From a bacterium (GTDB taxonomy: Bacteria > Deinococcota > Deinococci > Deinococcales > Deinococcaceae): a stretch of 64,000 nucleotides of DNA. The translations under genes and the position numbers were made by a program. Each line of letters begins with the position of its first letter. Position 1 is the first letter of the stretch. Under the pieces are notes generated by a model. The model saw only the letters and a program-made list of their open reading frames with translations. It ran no database searches and had not been told where the DNA came from. Location: positions 62,001-126,000 of the forward strand of contig JAJZIR010000002.1 of the NCBI GenBank assembly GCA_021810505.1. The letters run 5' to 3'. Below are positions 18,210 through 28,262 of this stretch, piece by piece.

Positions 18210-18632
18210 CTAGACCACGAAGCCGTGGACAGGGGCGTGGCTGGTGAAGCGCACCCAGTCCCCAGGGCTGGCGGCTGGCTCTCCGCCCTCCAGCAGGCCG
18301 CAGACCAGCAGCAGCTGGCTCTGGACGATCAGGAAACCTCGCTCGGCGGCCTCGACCTGCCCGCTGCCGCTGAGCGCCGAGATGGCGCTGCAGGCCAGCT
18401 CGGGAGCGTCCTGTGGGGGGATTCGCTCCAGCCAGCGCAGCAGCGGGTGGACGATCACCTTGGCTGCCCCGCTGGCCACCTGCGGCCCAGTCCGGTCGAA
18501 TAGGTAGAGCACCAAGCCGCCAGCGCAGAACTCCAGCAGGGGAGAGCCCAGCGGCTGGGGGTAGAGCGCCCCGGCGTTGGCCCTCCCAGCGAAGCGCTGC
18601 GCGAACTCCTCGACCGAATGCTCCAGGATCAC
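18210..18632 (-). CDS. Uncharacterised 140-residue protein
   Basis: I do not recognise this family. The GTG-start protein is soluble-looking, mixed alpha/beta and rich in Ala, Leu and Gly, with no signal peptide and two isolated cysteines. A TAGGCT box 5 nt before the GTG overlaps the stop codon of the preceding anti-sigma-like gene. Codon use is like its neighbours, which supports a real gene. Function unknown. Confidence 0.6.
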   Translation of the reverse strand: MILEHSVEEFAQRFAGRANAGALYPQPLGSPLLEFCAGGLVLYLFDRTGPQVASGAAKVIVHPLLRWLERIPPQDAPELACSAISALSGSGQVEAAERGFLIVQSQLLLVCGLLEGGEPAASPGDWVRFTSHAPVHGFVV

Positions 18633-18640
18633 ACCCTAGC

Positions 18641-19045
18641 CTACCAGCCCGGCGCCCCCGGCAGGGTGGCCTGCCCCACCAGCTGGTCGGGGCGGCTGGT
18701 CCCGACGTGGCGGTTGAGCCCCACGTAGACCGAGCGCAGCTGCCCGGCCGCCACCGTCAAGGCCTGCGAGGTCTGTCCCAGCGCCCGCAGCTCGCCTCCT
18801 TCCTTTCCCCAGACTTGGTAGAGCAGGCCGGACGGGGCTGGCTGGTTCAGCGCGATCAGCAGCTCGCCGCGGCCGACCTGATAGACGTGACCAGCCGGCT
18901 GGCCGCTGGAGCTCAGCAGCGCGACCGATGCCTTCGCGGCGGCGGCCTCGGCCTGCCAGGAGCTGCCGCGCCCCCGCAGCCAGACCACCCCGGCCGCCAC
19001 CAAGAGGGCGGCCAAGACCAGCCCCAGGGCCACCCTGGCCTTCAT
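18641..19045 (-). CDS. Membrane-anchored protein with anti-sigma-K (RskA C-terminal)-like domain
   Basis: A 134-residue protein. An N-terminal membrane helix (about 5-24) is followed by a small extracytoplasmic beta domain. The segment SGLLYQVWGKEGGELRALG resembles the YQLW region of the RskA/PF10099 domain. The cytoplasmic zinc-binding anti-sigma part of true RskA is missing and no sigma factor adjoins it, so a regulatory role is uncertain. A leaderless TAGGCT box precedes the ATG. Confidence 0.6.
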   Translation of the reverse strand: MKARVALGLVLAALLVAAGVVWLRGRGSSWQAEAAAAKASVALLSSSGQPAGHVYQVGRGELLIALNQPAPSGLLYQVWGKEGGELRALGQTSQALTVAAGQLRSVYVGLNRHVGTSRPDQLVGQATLPGAPGW

Positions 19046-19051
19046 GGCCGC

Positions 19052-19057
19052 AGCCTA
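19052..19057 (-). promoter_or_regulatory. -10 box of the RskA-like gene
   Basis: TAGGCT on the minus strand lies 6 nt before the ATG at 19045. It is divergent from the yceD box. Confidence 0.5.
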
Positions 19058-19100
19058 GCAGATCTGTGGGGGTGAGGCTGGACCGGGGCCGCGCCTGGCC

Positions 19101-19106
19101 TATACT
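19101..19106 (+). promoter_or_regulatory. -10 box of yceD (leaderless)
   Basis: TATACT lies 6 nt before the ATG at 19113. Confidence 0.6.
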
Positions 19107-19112
19107 TGAGGG

Positions 19113-19694
19113 ATGGAGTGGTCTGGGCCCCCTTTGTTGTCGCTCTCGCCGCTGCTGCGGGGTGAGCTGGAAGTGCGCGAGAGCGGTCTGTTGGAAGTGG
19201 AAGCGTTCGGTGGCGCGGGGGCCGGTGCGGCCGAGCCCCCGCTAGCCCAGCCGGCGGCCTTTCAGGTGGTGGCCAGCCGGGTCGGCGAGGATCAGTTCTG
19301 GCTAGCCGGCTGGGTCGAAGGCAGCCTCCGGGACGCCTGCGCTCGCTGCCTGCGGGAGGTGCTGGTCGAGGTGCGCGGCGAGCTCGGCCTGATGCTGGAG
19401 TTCCGCCCCGGCGTCGATCTCCCTTTCTTGGACGAGGAGCGCGAGGGTGCGGACTGGCTGGTCTTGGGTAACCCCAAGCTAGGCTTGGCCCCGCTGCTCA
19501 GCGAAGTCCTGCTGCTGAACCGCCCCTTGACCGTGCTGCACGACCCCTCCTGCAAGGGCCTGTGCCCGGTTTGCGGGACCGATCTCAATGAGCGTGACTG
19601 CGGCCACGGCGCTCGGGTGCTCGGTCCCGACCACCCCTCTCTGCTGCGCACCCAGCTGGCCGACCTGCTCGGCGAGACAGATTCCCGAGCCTGA
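19113..19694 (+). CDS. yceD: YceD/DUF177 family protein
   Basis: A 193-residue protein of the DUF177 family, linked in other bacteria to 23S rRNA accumulation and often placed just before rpmF. The family cysteines are present: CARCLREV in the middle, then CKGLCPVCGTDLNERDCGH at the C-terminus, probably a zinc site. Here rpmF lies 1.8 kb downstream, separated by moaC and two unknown genes. Its stop overlaps the moaC ATG (TGATG). Confidence 0.85.
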   Translation: MEWSGPPLLSLSPLLRGELEVRESGLLEVEAFGGAGAGAAEPPLAQPAAFQVVASRVGEDQFWLAGWVEGSLRDACARCLREVLVEVRGELGLMLEFRPGVDLPFLDEEREGADWLVLGNPKLGLAPLLSEVLLLNRPLTVLHDPSCKGLCPVCGTDLNERDCGHGARVLGPDHPSLLRTQLADLLGETDSRA

Positions 19695-20176
19695 TGGCCA
19701 GGTCCGATGAGCTCAGCCACTTCGGGGCTGGCCGTCCGCGGATGGTCGACGTCACCGACAAGCAACCCCACCAGCGCGCTGCTCTGGCAGAAGCGCTGGT
19801 GCAGATTCCGCCCGCCGCCCAGGAGGCTCTGGACCGAGCCACGCTGCCGAAAGGGGATCCCTTGGTGGTGGCGCAGCTGGCCGGAATCGCGGCCGCTAAA
19901 CAGACCGCCTCGCTCATCACCCTCTGCCACCCCCTTCCCCTCAGCTGGGTGGACGTCCGCATCGAGCGCTGCCCGGAAGGCCTGCGGGTGGAAGCGGAGG
20001 TGCGCACCGCCGCCGCTACCGGCGTCGAGATGGAGGCTCTTACCGCTGCGGCGGTAGCGGCGCTCAACCTCTACGACCTGCTCAAGGCGGTTTCTAAGGG
20101 CGTCGTGATCGGCCCGCTGCGCCTGCTGGAAAAGCGAGGGGGGAAGTCGGGGAGCTGGTCGGCGGGCAGCCCGTGA
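19694..20176 (+). CDS. moaC: Cyclic pyranopterin monophosphate synthase MoaC
   Basis: Second step of molybdenum cofactor synthesis: closes 3',8-cyclo-GTP to cyclic pyranopterin monophosphate. Visible motifs are MVDVTDK, LITLCHPLPLSW, TGVEMEALTAAAVAALNLYDLLKAV and the C-terminal KRGGKSGSW. The 160-residue length is typical. Translationally coupled to yceD upstream and to the next gene by a 4-nt overlap. No other mo-cofactor gene is in the window. Confidence 0.95.
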   Translation: MARSDELSHFGAGRPRMVDVTDKQPHQRAALAEALVQIPPAAQEALDRATLPKGDPLVVAQLAGIAAAKQTASLITLCHPLPLSWVDVRIERCPEGLRVEAEVRTAAATGVEMEALTAAAVAALNLYDLLKAVSKGVVIGPLRLLEKRGGKSGSWSAGSP

Positions 20177-21039
20177 GGGTCGGCCTACTGGACACCTTGC
20201 TGACCGACCACCTGCTTTTCTGGCAGACTTTTCTGGCCGAGCTGGGTGTCTTGGAGGAGCTCCCGGCTGACCTGGAGCCCGATTACCGGACTGGCGCCAC
20301 CTTGCTCCCGCAGGAGCCCAGCCCCGTGCAGCTGGCCATCGGCCGCTTGCACCGCCTGCTGCGCTGCGACGCTGTCCTGATCCCGCAGCTCAGCCCTCAG
20401 CTCCAGGATCAGGATGAGCTGAACGGCAACCCCTGGGTGGTCGACTTCGCGGCCACCGCCTCGGTGCGCTTTAGTTTGCCCCACCTGGTTTCGGTGGACC
20501 CGGCCGCTGCCGGCGAGAGCTTGAAGTCGCTGGCGGTCTCGCTGGGCCTGCGCTGGTCCCAGCCAGTCCGGGTGCGCAGGGCTCTGGAGCGCTCGTATCC
20601 CAGGGCGCAGGGCCGAGCGGCTCGGCCGGACTGGGCCGGACTGGGCCGGGCAGTGGGCCTTTTGGGCCCTCGGTACCTGCTGGAGCAGCCCTGGCTCTAC
20701 CACGGCCTCTTGGAGCAGCTGGCTCAGCTGGGCCTGCGCCCCCTGCCCGGCCACCTGGCCGACCCGGCCCGCAGCCTGGAGCTGGGGCGCCGGCTGGTCC
20801 CCGGCCTGCGCGAGGCCCCGGAGTTGGAAGTCGCCGGCCAGCGCGCCCAACTGGAGCTGCGCTCGGCGGTGCGCGCCCTGATCTGGCTGCTCCCCGAACG
20901 CCTGCCGGTCAGCCGAGCGCTGGGGGACTGGATGGCCAAGCCGCGCTCCGACAAGCCCCTGCTCAAGCTGCCGATCGACCAGCCGGAGGCTGGGGGCGAC
21001 CCTTTGCTGCTCGAGGATCTGGCGGCTCGGATCCGCTGA
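20173..21039 (+). CDS. Uncharacterised 288-residue protein (weak DUF2229-like resemblance)
   Basis: GTG start overlapping the moaC stop (GTGA). The N-terminus MRVGLLDTLLTDHLLFWQTFLAELG loosely recalls the opening of DUF2229, the activase-linked part of 2-hydroxyacyl-CoA dehydratase systems. The end LKLPIDQPEAGGDPLLLEDLAARI recalls its final segment. The iron-sulphur cysteines of that system are absent, so an enzymatic role is doubtful. Probably soluble. I cannot assign a function. Confidence 0.55.
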   Translation: MRVGLLDTLLTDHLLFWQTFLAELGVLEELPADLEPDYRTGATLLPQEPSPVQLAIGRLHRLLRCDAVLIPQLSPQLQDQDELNGNPWVVDFAATASVRFSLPHLVSVDPAAAGESLKSLAVSLGLRWSQPVRVRRALERSYPRAQGRAARPDWAGLGRAVGLLGPRYLLEQPWLYHGLLEQLAQLGLRPLPGHLADPARSLELGRRLVPGLREAPELEVAGQRAQLELRSAVRALIWLLPERLPVSRALGDWMAKPRSDKPLLKLPIDQPEAGGDPLLLEDLAARIR

Positions 21040-21052
21040 GCAGCCCGCGTGC

Positions 21053-21058
21053 TAGACT
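21053..21058 (+). promoter_or_regulatory. -10 box of the small membrane protein gene
   Basis: TAGACT ends 5 nt before the GTG at 21064, which suggests a leaderless GTG start. Confidence 0.45.
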
Positions 21059-21063
21059 GAGGC

Positions 21064-21471
21064 GTGGGATCCTTGCGGGATAGCTTGTTAGCTCCTTGGC
21101 GCTGGCTGACAGCGGTGGACGGCCGGCCGGGCCTGACTGGGCTCAAGATCGGCCGGTTGTTGGTCAAAGCCCTGCTATTTGCCTTGGTCGTCGACCTGAT
21201 TTTCAGCGTCCTGGCGGCTCTGCGCATCCCCTACGTCGACACCATCTGGGGCCAACTGATCGTCGGCCTGATCGTCTATATCCCCTTTCTGCGCCTGCTC
21301 ACCAACGAGTTCGCCGCTCCTGCCCGCGCAGTTTCCCAAAAGGGTGGCGCTGGGCGGGCAGGAGCGGCGGGCAAGGACAAGGCGGGCAAGAAGGATAAGC
21401 CTTCCCGCCGGGTCCACTACGCTTCGGTGACCCGGGCCCCCAAGGCTCTGCGCGGCAGCCGCAGGCGTTAG
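21064..21471 (+). CDS. Small two-helix membrane protein with basic tail
   Basis: A 135-residue protein. Two hydrophobic segments (about 33-53 and 60-80) are followed by a Lys/Arg/Gly/Ala-rich tail of about 50 residues ending RGSRRR. No known domain recognised. The basic tail could bind nucleic acid or the membrane surface. It lies directly upstream of the rpmF promoter. Confidence 0.6.
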   Translation: MGSLRDSLLAPWRWLTAVDGRPGLTGLKIGRLLVKALLFALVVDLIFSVLAALRIPYVDTIWGQLIVGLIVYIPFLRLLTNEFAAPARAVSQKGGAGRAGAAGKDKAGKKDKPSRRVHYASVTRAPKALRGSRRR

Positions 21472-21491
21472 CCCAATCTAGACGCATTTGC

Positions 21492-21497
21492 TATACT
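21492..21497 (+). promoter_or_regulatory. Probable promoter of the rpmF-fab operon
   Basis: TATACT lies 37 bp before the rpmF ATG, with weak TTAGCC 18 bp upstream as the possible -35. Unlike many genes here, this one has a normal leader and a strong ribosome site, GGAAGGAG. Confidence 0.5.
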
Positions 21498-21534
21498 CTG
21501 GCCCGTTGCCGCCTCGGCCACGGAAGGAGCCCTC

Positions 21535-21717
21535 ATGTCCAAACACCCCGTTCCCAAGAAGAAGACCAGCAGCTCCAAGCGGGATATGCGCAGGAGCCAC
21601 CACGCTCTGGCGTTGCCGGTGCTGTCTGAGTGCCCGCAGTGCCACGCCCAGCGCCTGCAGCACCACATCTGCCCCAGCTGCGGCTACTACGATGGCCAAC
21701 CCGTCCTCAAGGTCTGA
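21535..21717 (+). CDS. rpmF: 50S ribosomal protein L32
   Basis: A 60-residue L32 with the family start KHPVPKKKTSSSKRDMRRSHHAL and a four-cysteine zinc ribbon: CPQCH, then CPSCGYY about 14 residues later. The sequence is close to the Deinococcus/Thermus form from memory, which is one basis for the phylum call. Ribosome site GGAAGGAG is 5 nt from the ATG. It heads the fatty-acid synthesis genes. Confidence 0.97.
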   Translation: MSKHPVPKKKTSSSKRDMRRSHHALALPVLSECPQCHAQRLQHHICPSCGYYDGQPVLKV

Positions 21718-21771
21718 GCCCCTGTCTCCACCTCGGACGCACTTCAGGTGGCGATCGGCCGCGGAGCTGCT

Positions 21772-22746
21772 GTGGCGGTAGGGATCCTGGGCCTGGGCAC
21801 CTACGTTCCAGAGCGGATCCTGAGCAACGCCGACTTCGAGCAGTTCCTGGACACCAGCGACGAGTGGATCGTCTCCCGAACCGGGATCCGGCGGCGCCAC
21901 ATCGCCGCTGAGCAGGAGTTTACTTCCCAGCTAGCCTTTTCTAGCGTCGAAGACTTGATCCGGCGCCACGGCCGGCAGATCTTGGAAGGGGTCGGTATGG
22001 TCATCGTGGCGACCAACACCCCGGACGCCCTGTTCCCCTCAACCGCCTCCTTGGTGCAGGATCATTTCGGTCTGGAAGCCGGCGGCTTCGACCTGCTGGC
22101 CGCTTGTCCCGGCTGGATCTACGGCCTGTCCATCGCCCAGGGCTTGGTGGCCAGCGGCCAGATCAAGCGCGCTCTGGTGATCGGCGCTGAGGCGCTGAGC
22201 AAGATCACCGACTACCAGGACCGCTCGACTGCGGTGCTCTTCGGGGACGGTGCCGGAGCGGCGGTGGTCGGCGAAGTCGCGCCGGGTAGCGGCTTCCTGG
22301 CCTCGGTGCTCGGGACCGACGGCAGCGGCCAGATCCACCTGCACCGCAGCGCCATCGCCGATCACCTGCCCGCGGGAGCGAAGATGGGCCCGCACCTGTA
22401 CATGAATGGCCGCGAGGTTTTCAAGTTCGCGGTGCGCGTGATGAACACGGCCACCCTGCAAGTGCTGGAGCGGGCTGGGCTTACCCCGGCAGATATCTCC
22501 CTGTTTGTCCCGCACCAAGCCAACCTGCGGATCATCGAGGCAGCCAGGGAGCGGCTGGGTCTGCCGCTGGAGCGGGTGGTGGTCACCTTGGACGAGTACG
22601 GCAACAACTCCACCGCCAGCATTCCCCTGGCGCTGCAGCGCGCTCTGGACCAAGGCCGCCTGCACCCCGGTGACCGGGTGCTGTTGGTCAGCTTCGGTGC
22701 GGGGCTCACCTGGGCCGCCTCGGTCCTGGCCTGGGGGGGCGCTTGA
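21772..22746 (+). CDS. fabH: Beta-ketoacyl-ACP synthase III
   Basis: Initiates fatty-acid synthesis by condensing acetyl- or branched acyl-CoA with malonyl-ACP. The 324-residue protein has catalytic Cys112 in LAACPGWIYGL, His in VPHQANLRIIEA and Asn in YGNNSTASIPLAL. The GTG at 21772 has GGAG 5 nt upstream and gives the usual N-terminus VGILGLGTYVP. An in-frame GTG at 21748 is possible. The stop overlaps fabD by 4 nt. Confidence 0.96.
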   Translation: MAVGILGLGTYVPERILSNADFEQFLDTSDEWIVSRTGIRRRHIAAEQEFTSQLAFSSVEDLIRRHGRQILEGVGMVIVATNTPDALFPSTASLVQDHFGLEAGGFDLLAACPGWIYGLSIAQGLVASGQIKRALVIGAEALSKITDYQDRSTAVLFGDGAGAAVVGEVAPGSGFLASVLGTDGSGQIHLHRSAIADHLPAGAKMGPHLYMNGREVFKFAVRVMNTATLQVLERAGLTPADISLFVPHQANLRIIEAARERLGLPLERVVVTLDEYGNNSTASIPLALQRALDQGRLHPGDRVLLVSFGAGLTWAASVLAWGGA

Positions 22747-23669
22747 GCAGGGTCGCCGCCCTGTTTCCCGGCCAGGGATCCCACCAGCTCGGTATGGGCG
22801 CTCTTCTGGCGGACACCGATCCGGCTGCTGCCGAGGTCTTCGCCGCCACCGAGCGGGTTCTGCCCGGCCTGACCGAGTTGGTGCGCCAGGGACCGCTCGA
22901 GGAGCTCACCCGCACCGCCAATCAGCAACCCGCCCTGCTGGCCGCCAGCCTGGCCGCCTACCGCGCCTACCTGGCCGCCACCGGCCAGCTGCCCTTCTGC
23001 GCCGCCGGCCACAGCCTGGGGGAGTTCAGCGCCCACGTAGCTGCCGGTAGTTTTTCCCTGGAGCAAGCCCTGGTGCTGGTGCGCAGGCGCGGCCAGCTCA
23101 TGCAGGAGGCCGTTCCCGAGGGAGAGGGAGCCATGGCCGCTGCGATAGGTGACCCTGCGGTGGTGGAGGAGCTCTGCGCAGCGGCTGAGGCGGAGAGGCT
23201 TTTGGTGGAAGTTGCCAACCGCAACGCCCCCACTCAGACGGTGGTCAGCGGCAGCCAGGAAGGGGTGCTCTGGATCAGCCAAAAGCTCCACCAGCGCGGC
23301 CTGCGGGTTATCCCCCTGAAGGTCAGCGCTCCCTTCCACTGCAGCCTGATGGAGCCGGCAGCCGAGCGGATGGCCGCTGAACTGGAGCCGGTCCAGCTCG
23401 GGGCGATGTCCTTTCCGGTTCTCTCCAACGTGACCGCCGAGCCGGTGGACCCGGGGGAGCGCAAGCGCGCGCTGACTGCGCAGATCACCGCTCCGGTGCG
23501 CTGGGTGGAGTGCGTCGAGCGGATGGTGGCCATGGGCGTCACCGAGTTCATCGAGTTCGGCCCGGGCAGCGTGCTCAGCGGCTTGGTGGCCAGGATCCAC
23601 CCCGGCGCGCTGGTGGCCAGGATCCACACCCCAGATGACCTGAGCGGCTACCTGCAGAGGGCTGGGTGA
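22743..23669 (+). CDS. fabD: Malonyl-CoA:ACP transacylase
   Basis: Loads malonate onto acyl carrier protein. Motifs are LFPGQGSHQLGMG at the N-terminus, nucleophile Ser91 in AGHSLGEFSAH, and FHCSLMEPAAERM carrying the catalytic His. The 308-residue length is normal. TTG start within the fabH stop (TTGA), and GTGA overlap with fabG, so fabHDG are tightly coupled. Confidence 0.95.
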   Translation: MSRVAALFPGQGSHQLGMGALLADTDPAAAEVFAATERVLPGLTELVRQGPLEELTRTANQQPALLAASLAAYRAYLAATGQLPFCAAGHSLGEFSAHVAAGSFSLEQALVLVRRRGQLMQEAVPEGEGAMAAAIGDPAVVEELCAAAEAERLLVEVANRNAPTQTVVSGSQEGVLWISQKLHQRGLRVIPLKVSAPFHCSLMEPAAERMAAELEPVQLGAMSFPVLSNVTAEPVDPGERKRALTAQITAPVRWVECVERMVAMGVTEFIEFGPGSVLSGLVARIHPGALVARIHTPDDLSGYLQRAG

Positions 23670-24397
23670 AGGCGCTGGTCACCGGTGCCAGCCGGGGTCT
23701 GGGGCGGGCCATGGCCCTGGCCCTGGCCGGACAGGACCACGCGGTGGCGGTGCACTACGCTGCCCGCCGCGACGCCGCCGAGCAGTTGGTGGGCGAGATC
23801 GTCGCCGGAGGAGGGGTGGCCACCGCCCTGCAGGCCGACCTGGCCGATCCCGCTGCTGCGGCTGCGCTGGTGGACGCGGCCGCGGGGGAGCTGGGCGGCC
23901 TGGAGATTTTGGTTAACAACGCCGGGATCACCCGGGATGGCCTGCTGCTCAGGATGCGCGACCAGGACTGGCAGGCGGTCATGCACACCAATCTGGACGC
24001 CGCCTTCTACACCTGCCGCGCGGCGGTGCGGCACATGCTCCGAGGCCGCTTCGGCCGCATCGTCAACGTCAGCTCGGTGGTGGGCCTGAGCGGCAATCCC
24101 GGCCAGGTCAACTACGTCGCCAGCAAGGCCGGCCTGATCGGCCTCACCAAGGCGCTGGCCATCGAGTACGGCGGCCGGGGGATCACCGTCAACGCGGTGG
24201 CGCCCGGCTTCATCGCCTCGGACATGACCGACGCCCTGCCGGAGCAGCGCCGCGCGGAGTATCTGGGGCGGATTCCGGCCGGGCGCTTCGGGCTCCCCGA
24301 GGAGGTAGCCCACCTGGTCGCCTTCCTGTGCTCCGAGGGAGCTGGGTATATCAACGGCCAGACCATCGCCGTCGATGGCGGTTTACTGCCCCATTGA
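23666..24397 (+). CDS. fabG: 3-oxoacyl-ACP reductase
   Basis: NADPH-dependent short-chain reductase (243 aa) of the elongation cycle. The cofactor loop is [26 protein letters not shown], the catalytic Ser in [24 protein letters not shown] with Tyr and Lys, and the end GQTIAVDGG match FabG closely. The frame ends 37 bp before acpP. Confidence 0.95.
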   Translation: MKALVTGASRGLGRAMALALAGQDHAVAVHYAARRDAAEQLVGEIVAGGGVATALQADLADPAAAAALVDAAAGELGGLEILVNNAGITRDGLLLRMRDQDWQAVMHTNLDAAFYTCRAAVRHMLRGRFGRIVNVSSVVGLSGNPGQVNYVASKAGLIGLTKALAIEYGGRGITVNAVAPGFIASDMTDALPEQRRAEYLGRIPAGRFGLPEEVAHLVAFLCSEGAGYINGQTIAVDGGLLPH

Positions 24398-24434
24398 GAG
24401 GCATTTGTCCCGCTACACTGCGGGGGGAGGAAGT

Positions 24435-24665
24435 ATGGACCTGTTCGAGCAAGTCAAGGAAGTGGTCGTGGAGAAGTTGGGTACCGAGCCCTCCAAGGTG
24501 GTCCCTTCAGCCGCCTTCGTCGAGGACCTGGGCGCCGACAGCTTGGAGACGGTGGAGCTGATCATGGGGCTAGAGGACAAGTTCAACGTCAAGATCGACG
24601 ACGCGGCTGCCGAGAAGATCCGGACGGTCAAGGACGCGGTCGATTTTATCCAGGCGCAGAGCTGA
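24435..24665 (+). CDS. acpP: Acyl carrier protein
   Basis: A 76-residue acidic four-helix carrier. The phosphopantetheine attachment site is Ser36 in [13 protein letters not shown]. The ATG at 24435 is chosen over an upstream in-frame codon because GGGGGGAGGAAG precedes it and the family N-terminus starts here. A nearby TACACT suggests that extra transcription of acpP alone is possible. Confidence 0.97.
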   Translation: MDLFEQVKEVVVEKLGTEPSKVVPSAAFVEDLGADSLETVELIMGLEDKFNVKIDDAAAEKIRTVKDAVDFIQAQS

Positions 24666-24720
24666 ATCTCCGCCGCACAGCTGCCTGGGTGGTCCGCCGC
24701 GGAGCGGTAGGGGGGATGAT

Positions 24721-25953
24721 GTGAGACGCGCTGTAGTGACCGGGCTGGGACCGGTGACGCCGATCGGTATCGGCAAGGCCAGCTTCTTGGAAGGGCAGCA
24801 CCAGGGTAGGAGCGGGGTGGGGCGTATCCGGCGCTTCGATACCAGCGCTCTGCCCTGCCAGATCGCCGCCGAGATCCACGACGACCTGAGCTCCTGGGTC
24901 GACCCCAAGGAGAGCCGCCGGCTGGACCGCTTCGTCAAGCTAGCCCTGGCCGCGGCGGCTCTCGCCGTCGAGGACGCCGGCCTGTCCGAGGCCGACCTGG
25001 CCAGCCCCAGGGTAGGGACGCTGGTCGGGAGCGGGATCGGGGGGATGGAGACCTGGGAGGAGCAGTCGAAGATCTTCCACAGCCGCGGCGCGGACCGGGT
25101 CAGCCCCTTCTTCATCCCGATGATGATCGCCAACATGGCCAGCGGGCAGATCGCCATGCGCTACCGGGCTACTGGCCCGAGCAGCACGGTGGTTTTGGCC
25201 TGCGCCACCGGGAGCGCGGCGATCGGCGAGGCAGCTAGGACCATCCGCTTGGGCGAGGCCGACCTGATCTTGGTCGGAGGCGCGGAGGCGGCCGTCACCC
25301 CCATGGCCATCGGTGGTTTCGGTAACATGAAGGCGCTCTCGACCCGCAACGACCAGCCCCAGGCGGCCAGCCGGCCCTTCACCGCCAGCCGGGATGGCTT
25401 CGTTCTGGGGGAGGGGGCTGGCGTCTTGGCCTTAGAGGAGCTGGAGCACGCCAGGGCCAGGGGAGCGCACATCTACGCCGAGGTGGTCGGGTATGGCAGC
25501 AGCGCCGACGCTTACCACATCACCATGCCCGCCCCGGAGGGGCGGGGCGCCCAGGCGGCCATGCGCGCGGCCCTGGAGTCGGCTTCCTTGGCCCCTGAGG
25601 CCATCGGCTACATCAACGCCCACGGCACCTCCACTCCGGCCAATGACCTGACCGAGACCCAAGCGATCAAGGCGGTTTTCGGAGACCACAGCGGCAAGCT
25701 GGCGATCTCCAGCACCAAGTCCATGACCGGCCACCTGCTGGGCGCGGCCGGGGCGGTCGAGGCCATCGCGACCATCCAGGCCTTCGAGAGCGGTGTCTTA
25801 CCGCCCACCATCAACTATGACGACCCCGATCCCGAGTTGGATTTGGACTTCGTCCCCAACCGGGCCAGGGCCCAGCAGGTGGAGTACGGCATGTCCAACT
25901 CCTTCGCTTTCGGCGGGCAGAACGCAGTGGTCATCCTGCGCCGCTGGTCCTAG
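24721..25953 (+). CDS. fabF: Beta-ketoacyl-ACP synthase II
   Basis: Condensing enzyme of chain elongation, 410 residues. The thiolase-fold triad is visible: nucleophile Cys161 in LACATGSAAIGEA, His in NAHGTSTPANDLTE and His in STKSMTGHLLGAAGA. A GTG start at 24721 opens with RRAVVTGLGPVTPIG as expected. An ATG ATG TGA just before it is not usable. Last gene of the fab block. Confidence 0.96.
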   Translation: MRRAVVTGLGPVTPIGIGKASFLEGQHQGRSGVGRIRRFDTSALPCQIAAEIHDDLSSWVDPKESRRLDRFVKLALAAAALAVEDAGLSEADLASPRVGTLVGSGIGGMETWEEQSKIFHSRGADRVSPFFIPMMIANMASGQIAMRYRATGPSSTVVLACATGSAAIGEAARTIRLGEADLILVGGAEAAVTPMAIGGFGNMKALSTRNDQPQAASRPFTASRDGFVLGEGAGVLALEELEHARARGAHIYAEVVGYGSSADAYHITMPAPEGRGAQAAMRAALESASLAPEAIGYINAHGTSTPANDLTETQAIKAVFGDHSGKLAISSTKSMTGHLLGAAGAVEAIATIQAFESGVLPPTINYDDPDPELDLDFVPNRARAQQVEYGMSNSFAFGGQNAVVILRRWS

Positions 25954-26029
25954 CCGGGCTGGCAGAGATCACTCCCTAGACCCGGCCTCAATCTTGACTA
26001 AACTACTCGACTTTAGCCTCCCGGTCCGC

Positions 26030-26035
26030 TAGACT
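26030..26035 (+). promoter_or_regulatory. Promoter of the suf operon
   Basis: TAGACT, with TCGACT 17 bp upstream as a fair -35. It sits 45 bp before sufC and 7 nt before a short ATG frame. Confidence 0.5.
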
Positions 26036-26042
26036 CATAGCC

Positions 26043-26120
26043 ATGAGCCGTTCGGTGTGCGGCGGCCGGAAAGGACGGCGATGGCTGGAGCGAGAAAGTG
26101 TCTGGAAATCCGTGATCTGA
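26043..26120 (+). CDS. Possible 25-codon upstream ORF overlapping sufC
   Basis: An ATG placed like the other leaderless starts (7 nt after TAGACT) opens a 25-codon frame beginning MSRSVCGG and ending WKSVI. It overlaps the sufC start in another frame. It could be a leader peptide affecting sufC translation, or chance. No homologue is recognised. Confidence 0.25.
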   Translation: MSRSVCGGRKGRRWLERESVWKSVI

Positions 26121-26848
26121 GAGTCCGAGTCGGCGATCAACCGATTCTGCAGGGAATCAGCCTGACTGTCCCGCGGGGCGAGCTGCATGCCCTGATGGGG
26201 CCCAACGGCAATGGCAAGAGCACCTTGGCCAAGGTGTTGATCGGGGATCCCGAGTACCTGGTGGAGAGCGGGGATATCTTGGTCGACGGCGAGAGCGTCT
26301 TGGAGCTGGAGCCGGACGCCCGCTCGCGCCTGGGCCTGTTCCTGGCCTTCCAATACCCGGTGGAAGTCCCCGGGGTCACCATCGCCAACTTCCTGAGGTT
26401 GGCGCTGCAGGCGCGTAAGCCCGAGGGCGAGGAGCTCGGCTTCTCGGAGTTCTACGGTAAGCTGCAGCGCGCCCTCAAGGTGCTCGATTGGGACGAGAGC
26501 ATCGTCGAGCGTTACCTGAACCAGGGCTTCTCCGGGGGCGAGAAGAAGCGCAGCGAGATCCTGCAGATGCTGATGCTGGAGCCCAACTACATCGTCATGG
26601 ATGAGACCGATTCCGGCCTGGACGTCGACGCCTTGAGGGTGGTCGCTAGGGGCGTGAACCAGCTGCGCGGCCCCGAGCTGGGCGGCCTGATCATCACCCA
26701 CTACCAGCGCCTGCTCGATCACATCGTCCCCGACCGGGTGCACGTCATCGTCGGGGGGAGGGTGGTCCAGTCGGGCGGTCCGGAGCTGGCCGAGCGCTTG
26801 GACCGCGAAGGGTACGACTGGGTCAAGGAGCTGGCCGCGCAGGCCTGA
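26081..26848 (+). CDS. sufC: Fe-S cluster assembly ATPase SufC
   Basis: ABC-type ATPase of the SufBCD scaffold that builds iron-sulphur clusters. Walker A is GPNGNGKST, the signature is [11 protein letters not shown], and Walker B is [16 protein letters not shown]. The family-specific tail [19 protein letters not shown] is present. ATG 26081 has AAAGGA 5 nt upstream and is preferred over GTG 26057. First gene of sufC-sufB-sufD-Rieske. Confidence 0.96.
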   Translation: MAGARKCLEIRDLRVRVGDQPILQGISLTVPRGELHALMGPNGNGKSTLAKVLIGDPEYLVESGDILVDGESVLELEPDARSRLGLFLAFQYPVEVPGVTIANFLRLALQARKPEGEELGFSEFYGKLQRALKVLDWDESIVERYLNQGFSGGEKKRSEILQMLMLEPNYIVMDETDSGLDVDALRVVARGVNQLRGPELGGLIITHYQRLLDHIVPDRVHVIVGGRVVQSGGPELAERLDREGYDWVKELAAQA

Positions 26849-26861
26849 GAGGAGGAGGGGC

Positions 26862-28261
<1,400 letters not shown>

Positions 28262-28262
<1 letters not shown>

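Noticed and set aside
22362-23627. Long minus-strand frame over fabH and fabD
   Set aside because: Antisense shadow in GC-rich DNA. The plus-strand enzymes have full catalytic motifs.
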